From contig NZ_QQRS01000002.1 in NCBI RefSeq assembly GCF_003428875.1, forward strand, positions 248,001-312,000: a stretch of 64,000 nucleotides of DNA, in the 5' to 3' direction. Below the pieces are notes generated by a model. That model worked only from the letters and a program-made list of their open reading frames with translations, was not told the DNA's origin and made no database searches. This stretch comes from Planomicrobium okeanokoites (GTDB lineage: Bacteria > Bacillota > Bacilli > Bacillales_A > Planococcaceae). Below, in pieces: positions 59,872 to 64,000 of the stretch (the stretch's first letter is position 1; each line of letters starts with the position of its first letter). The translations under genes and the position numbers were made by a program.

Positions 59872-61224
59872 TTATAAAACAAAACTCTTATTTACTTGCT
59901 CCACATGTTTACCCACACCAGGTTCACCAACAATTTCCCCATTTTCAACTACTACATTTCCGCGAACAACTGTAGTTACTGGTTTACCAGTAATTTCTAC
60001 ACCGTCATAAGGAGACCAACCAGCTTTGGAAACAATATCTTCATTTCGAATTGTCCATTTCCGTTTCAAATCGATCAATACTATATCGGCATCGGATCCG
60101 ATAGAGATACAACCTTTACGGGGATACATATTCAAAACTTTTGCAGGCATTTCCGAGAAGACTTCAATCACTCTCTGTAAGTTGATTTTACCTTCGTTAA
60201 CATAGTTCAACATTACAGGTAATGTTGTTTCTACTCCCGGTAAGCCGAAATTGCAATCCCATATAGTACCTGCTTTTTTTTGCTCAATTGTTGAAGGTGC
60301 ATGGTCAGTAGATAATATTTGGATATTCCCATTATTCAATAGATCCATTAGCTCTTTTGACTGTTCTTCAGTTCTCGCGGGTGGTGTAAATTTAGCAAAA
60401 GGCCCATTCTCCAATACATCTTTTTCATTCAAAAATAAATATTGAGGACAAACCTCTGCGTAAAGTTTTGCCCCATGAGCTTGTTCTCTTTTAATCAGAT
60501 CAATTACAAAAGGATGGCTGACGTGTGCAATGGTGGCAGTAACACCAGTCATCCGGACCATCAATGCTACATTGGCAACAGCCACTTCTTCCGCAATATC
60601 CGAACGCCACTCCGATACAATGCCATTATCAAAACGATGTTGTTCCTTTAAACGAATTTCGTTCCCTTCTGTGATAGCATCATCTTCGCAGTGCACGAGA
60701 CAACGTCCATCAAAAGAGGCAATCTCTTTAAAAGCTCTAAACAATTCGTCATTATTTAATGTGGGTATGCCGTGCGTGGTGCATGTAAAAATTTTAAATA
60801 GTTTTACGCCACTTTCCCATAATGCACGTAAGTTGCCCAAATCTTCCGGAAAAACATGAGCAGTTAGAGCATAATCGACAAGCGAGCGATCCTTTAAATG
60901 TTCGATTTTACCGTTGAACCCTTCCACCGTTCTGACCGGCACGGCATGGGTATGTTCAACAACCGTAGTTATCCCGCCAATGGCCGCGGCTGAGGACCCA
61001 AAAATAAAGTCTTCACGGCTCGTTTCACCCGGATCCATAAAATGCACATGTTGGTCCACCATACCTGGAACCAAATGCAGGCCTTCTGCATCAATCGTTC
61101 TAACTGAATTATTTAAAGGAAATTCACTGATTGCCGCAATAACACCATCTTTTATTGATATGGACCCTTTATAAGTATTTGTCGGAGTAACAACATTTGC
61201 ATTGATAATTTCTAAATCGAACAT
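59872..61224 (-). CDS. Dihydroorotase/allantoinase/hydantoinase-type cyclic amidohydrolase
   Basis: The 450-residue protein has the binuclear-metal amidohydrolase motifs HxH in GMVDQHVHFMDPGETSRED near 55-75, a Lys in VKLFKIFT for the carbamylated ligand near 150, His in LVHCEDDAIT near 185, His in IAHVSH near 240, and Asp in STDHAP near 310. This set is that of allantoinase and D-hydantoinase (dihydropyrimidinase). I start at ATG 61224, with AAAGGAT eight bases upstream. It opens a five- or six-membered cyclic amide. Beside an isochorismatase-like amidase, a two-step hydantoin, imide or ureide pathway is likely; the ligand is not defined. Confidence 0.87.
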   Translation of the reverse strand: MFDLEIINANVVTPTNTYKGSISIKDGVIAAISEFPLNNSVRTIDAEGLHLVPGMVDQHVHFMDPGETSREDFIFGSSAAAIGGITTVVEHTHAVPVRTVEGFNGKIEHLKDRSLVDYALTAHVFPEDLGNLRALWESGVKLFKIFTCTTHGIPTLNNDELFRAFKEIASFDGRCLVHCEDDAITEGNEIRLKEQHRFDNGIVSEWRSDIAEEVAVANVALMVRMTGVTATIAHVSHPFVIDLIKREQAHGAKLYAEVCPQYLFLNEKDVLENGPFAKFTPPARTEEQSKELMDLLNNGNIQILSTDHAPSTIEQKKAGTIWDCNFGLPGVETTLPVMLNYVNEGKINLQRVIEVFSEMPAKVLNMYPRKGCISIGSDADIVLIDLKRKWTIRNEDIVSKAGWSPYDGVEITGKPVTTVVRGNVVVENGEIVGEPGVGKHVEQVNKSFVL

Positions 61225-61445
61225 CAGCACACATCCTTTCTTCATTAAATTTCTTATAATAAAGAATATATCAACTATTTAAATAATTATATATATGTCC
61301 TTAAACCAAAGATTCTTTGTATGCATTGTTTATTAGAAACAAGAGAAATTGAAATAAAAGTTGTTTACCCTTCTCTACTAAGTAGTATTTTGCTTCGCCA
61401 ACCTAGTCAACTTTTAAGCTTAATGCTCATTTTGTAAAATCGCAC

Positions 61446-61514
61446 AAAAAAACCGAACCCCAAGAAAAAATCTCTCAGAGGTTCGGTCATCTTTTATTCC
61501 CTTATTCAGCTGGC
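61446..61514 (-). repeat. Terminator-tail repeat, copy 3, at the true end of opuAC
   Basis: Here the repeat is in its natural place: the codons before TAA (61504-61502) are the last residues QPAE of the glycine betaine binding protein, followed by the spacer, the ACCGAACC/GGTTCGGT hairpin (61480-61487 with 61452-61459) and a T run. This suggests the opuA operon end was the source of copies 1 and 2 at 39,066 and 47,794. Confidence 0.85.
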
Positions 61515-62428
61515 TGCAGATCTTCGATTGAATCGATGTCCATATAAGAAGGGACAACAAATCCAACTTTAGCTCCTGTCAGGTTTTCACCAAGGTCTAC
61601 CAGATCTTCACCGTATTTTTCGAACTGTGATGCGTGTGTTGCCGGCAACCATGCAGCTACCATTGCATCAGCCTGGCCTTCAGCCACTGCCGACCACATT
61701 ACAGCGTTGTCAAGCGGAGTCAATGTTACGTCAAAGCCTTGAGCTTCAAGCACTTGACCAAGTACATTTGTGGAAGCGACTTCTGTATCCCATTCCACGT
61801 ATGCAAGTTCGATTTCCGTACCGTCAACCGTTTCAGTGCCTTCCGTCCATTCAGCCACTTTGTCGCTGTTTTCTTCGATCCACGCTGCCGCTGCTTCTTC
61901 TACAGCCGTACCGTTTGAAACTTCCAGCATAACGCTTTCGATGTCAGCTGTTTCCCACTGGAATTGGTCGATGACTTTGAATGCTTCAGGATTTTCTTCT
62001 TCCAACCCTTTACGTGCCATCGTTTTGATTACTTCTTCTCCACCGAAAACGCCTTCTGGATCTTCAAGGTATTTCAGGTCGTATTTCTGGAACTTCCAGT
62101 GCGGGCTCCAGCCCGTTACGATGATCGGTTCTTCGTTGTCGATCGCTTCGCCAAGTGCAGTCGCCATCGCGCCGCTTGAAGAAGTTACAACTTCCCATCC
62201 TTCAAGGCTGTCGTATTCTTCAGTAGCTGCTTCAGAAGCTGCTACAACACCAGCACCAGGTTCGATGCCTGTGATTTTATAGTCCATTTCTTCGCCGTAA
62301 TTCACTTCGCCTGAATCGCTGGCAGTCCCTTCGTCCGTAGTTGCTTCGTCATCTCCGCAAGCTGCAAGCAGCATCATTGGTGTTACTGCAAATGCTAAAC
62401 CTAAATGTTTCCATTGTGCTTTTTTCAT
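61502..62428 (-). CDS. opuAC: Glycine betaine/proline betaine-binding lipoprotein
   Basis: The 308-residue protein has a lipoprotein signal with lipobox LLAACG and an acidic linker. Binding-site tryptophans typical of betaine-binding proteins are present in IIVTGWSPHWKF near 98-109 and in AWLPATHASQFEKYG. It captures glycine betaine outside the membrane for the OpuA ABC transporter in osmoprotection. It is the third gene of opuAA-AB-AC and ends within the repeat copy. Confidence 0.92.
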   Translation of the reverse strand: MKKAQWKHLGLAFAVTPMMLLAACGDDEATTDEGTASDSGEVNYGEEMDYKITGIEPGAGVVAASEAATEEYDSLEGWEVVTSSSGAMATALGEAIDNEEPIIVTGWSPHWKFQKYDLKYLEDPEGVFGGEEVIKTMARKGLEEENPEAFKVIDQFQWETADIESVMLEVSNGTAVEEAAAAWIEENSDKVAEWTEGTETVDGTEIELAYVEWDTEVASTNVLGQVLEAQGFDVTLTPLDNAVMWSAVAEGQADAMVAAWLPATHASQFEKYGEDLVDLGENLTGAKVGFVVPSYMDIDSIEDLQPAE

Positions 62429-62497
62429 AAATAGATCAATCTCCTTTTTCTTTAAAATTGTATGGTATTTCCCTACTCAGGAAAAATTCCAGCTGGA

Positions 62498-63358
62498 TCA
62501 GATGTTCGTTCCTTTTTTCAACGAGAAGCTTTGCGTGAAACGGTCGATGATGATTGCCAGGATGACAATCCCAAGACCGGCGACAAAGCCGGTTCCGACG
62601 TCTGCGCGCTGCAGAGCCGAGAGAACTTCACGGCCAAGTCCAGGTGCGCCGATCATCGATGCGATGACCACCATGGACAAGGCCAGCATGACTGTCTGGT
62701 TGATGCCGGCCATGATCGTAGTCTTGGCCATCGGCAATTCAACTTTGAATAATTTTTGCGCACCGGTGCTGCCGAATGCGTCGGCTGCTTCCACTAATTC
62801 TTCCGATACCTGACGGATACCGAGGTTTGTAAACCGGACCGTCGGCGGTGTCGCGAAAATCAGGGAGGCGAAAATTCCGGGCACCATCCCGATGCTGAAA
62901 AATGCGACCGCAGGAATCAAGTAAACGAATGCGGGCATCGTCTGCATGAAATCGAGAACCGGTGTAATGATGTTCTCGGCAACTTTGCTCTTCGACATCA
63001 GAATGCCGATCGGCACACCGATGATGACCGAGAGCAGACTGGCGACGAGCACCAGGGAGAAGGACAGCATAAGCTCTTCCCAAAGCCCCTGGTTCCAGAC
63101 GAGCAGCAAACCGACGACCGAGAACGCGGCAAGGCCAAATCGTTTGCCGCTGAGGAAGAATGCAATGACCGCAACGATCAAGATGACGATGACCGGCGGC
63201 ACTGCCGCCAGCATGTCGGCGAAACTTTCCAGCCCGTCCCCGAATTCATTTTTGATCGGATCGAACAGGAACGCGAAGCTGTCGGAAATCCATCCTGTAA
63301 AATCGGATACCCATGAACTTAAAGGCAATTTTTCGATGTTCTCCATGAAGTTAAGCAT
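62498..63358 (-). CDS. opuAB: Glycine betaine ABC transporter permease
   Basis: The 286-residue membrane protein has about seven segments and a binding-protein-dependent transport block (EAA motif) at EELVEAADAFGSTGAQKLFKVELPMAKTTIMAGINQ near residues 195-230. The start LPLSSWVSDFTGWISDSFAF is typical of OpuAB/ProW. It overlaps the ATPase gene by eight bases. Confidence 0.93.
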   Translation of the reverse strand: MLNFMENIEKLPLSSWVSDFTGWISDSFAFLFDPIKNEFGDGLESFADMLAAVPPVIVILIVAVIAFFLSGKRFGLAAFSVVGLLLVWNQGLWEELMLSFSLVLVASLLSVIIGVPIGILMSKSKVAENIITPVLDFMQTMPAFVYLIPAVAFFSIGMVPGIFASLIFATPPTVRFTNLGIRQVSEELVEAADAFGSTGAQKLFKVELPMAKTTIMAGINQTVMLALSMVVIASMIGAPGLGREVLSALQRADVGTGFVAGLGIVILAIIIDRFTQSFSLKKGTNI

Positions 63359-64000
63359 GTGTCAAATTCACCTCACCCTGTCCTGCCAGTGCTGAAATGA
63401 CCGCGCCGCGCACGATGATCCCAAGCAATTTGCCGTCTTCCACGACCGGAATCGGTACCGGCGAGTTGTGGCTGATTTCGAAGATGGCGTTCATCAGCGT
63501 ATCTTTCGTGACGGTCGGCGCATCTGTTTTCAGAATCGCCATCAGGCTCGTCACATCACTGCGGAGTGCAGTGGATGCGTCATCCGCCGTTACATAGCCT
63601 TTCAGATTCCGTTTGCCGTCTGTTACGTAAATGCTGGAGATGCCTTCTTTTTGCATCCGTTCCAGCGCAACCCGCGGGCCATGTTTTTCGATGTTGACTG
63701 TTTCCGGACGTTTCATGATGTTGTAAGCCGTCAGGACTTTTGAACGGTCCACGTCTTCAACAAATTTCTCTACATAATCGTTTGCCGGGTTCATCAGGAT
63801 TTCTTCCGGTGAACCGACCTGTACGATCGAGCCATCTTTCATCAAAGCGATTTTGTCGCCGATGCGGAGTGCTTCATCCAAGTCGTGCGTGATGAAAATG
63901 ATGGTTTTCTTCATCTTTTCCTGAAGGTCCAGCAATTCATCCTGCATTTCTTTGCGGATCAGCGGATCCAGTGCCGAAAACGCTTCGTCCATCAGCAGGA
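63351..64000 (-). CDS. opuAA: Glycine betaine ABC transporter ATPase (partial, C-terminal part)
   Basis: The visible 215 residues begin inside the gene and continue past the window end. The Walker B region LLMDEAFSALDPLIR and H-loop FITHDLDEA near the visible start mark an ABC ATPase, followed by tandem CBS domains (about 100-210; for example PVPIPVVEDGKLLGIIVRG) that sense ionic strength in OpuA. The Walker A and signature motifs are beyond the window. The internal ATG at 63992 is not the start, because the frame is open to the end. Confidence 0.9.
   Translation of the reverse strand, partial: LLMDEAFSALDPLIRKEMQDELLDLQEKMKKTIIFITHDLDEALRIGDKIALMKDGSIVQVGSPEEILMNPANDYVEKFVEDVDRSKVLTAYNIMKRPETVNIEKHGPRVALERMQKEGISSIYVTDGKRNLKGYVTADDASTALRSDVTSLMAILKTDAPTVTKDTLMNAIFEISHNSPVPIPVVEDGKLLGIIVRGAVISALAGQGEVNLTHA

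Noticed and set aside
61770-62282. 170-codon plus-strand frame rich in Ser, Thr and Ala
   Set aside because: It lies entirely opposite opuAC, and its composition reflects the reverse complement of that gene.

Overview
The window looks like chromosomal DNA of a Gram-positive Bacillota of the order Bacillales. Signs are strong GGAGG-type ribosome binding sites, lipobox lipoproteins, a lipoteichoic acid synthase, an OpuA-type glycine betaine transporter and a perfect CcpA cre box. A Planococcaceae-like host is my impression only. No rRNA, tRNA, CRISPR array, transposase or integrase is visible.

Region 1 (1-13.3 kb) is an AT-rich defence island, almost all on the minus strand. Its left end, which continues beyond the window, holds a PLD-family restriction endonuclease behind a translationally coupled pair of C5-cytosine methyltransferases. 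A second transcription unit runs from about 12.7 kb down to 4.0 kb: Z1-domain helicase-like ATPase, MORC/MutL-like GHKL ATPase, an unknown 320-residue protein, a second unknown protein, a third C5-methyltransferase and a PD-(D/E)XK nuclease. A Vsr-type endonuclease gene lies divergently at its right edge. This is the MORC/Z1 modification-dependent system predicted by comparative genomics, and it is the least understood system here.

Region 2 (13.3-17.9 kb) has a structured non-coding stretch with a perfect 13-bp hairpin, lipoteichoic acid synthase, a secreted lipoprotein nuclease and a small zinc-ribbon-like protein.

Region 3 (17.9-27.7 kb) is a catabolic locus: isochorismatase-like amidase, hydantoinase A and B, family III CoA-transferase and a LeuCD-type hydratase. 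Divergent from it are a GntR regulator and an HMG-CoA-lyase-like enzyme, with two palindromic operators between the two sides. The set suggests ring opening of a cyclic amide, hydration, CoA activation and carbon-carbon cleavage.

Region 4 (27.8-29.9 kb) has an alpha/beta hydrolase and a diguanylate cyclase behind a SigB-like promoter. Region 5 (29.9-38.9 kb) is a LacI-controlled uronate/2-keto-3-deoxygluconate locus (TRAP transporter, KdgF, KdgK, Eda, KduD, an oxidoreductase) that also carries the ribulose-monophosphate enzymes HxlA and HxlB. Region 6 (39.2-47.6 kb) is a tricarballylate/tricarboxylate locus: SLC13-type carrier, TcuA-like dehydrogenase, TctABC transporter with a cre box over its promoter, and a CitAB-like two-component system. 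Region 7 (47.9-58.9 kb) is a PucR-headed operon with amidohydrolase, a double nitrilase, aldehyde dehydrogenase, CocE-type hydrolase and a second TRAP transporter. Region 8 (59.2-61.2 kb) pairs a cyclic amidohydrolase with another isochorismatase-like enzyme. Region 9 (61.5-64 kb) is the opuA glycine betaine operon, cut by the window end.

The right three quarters is therefore a block of organic-acid and cyclic-amide uptake and breakdown modules. Three of them end in near-identical copies of one terminator block that carries the last codons of a transport gene.
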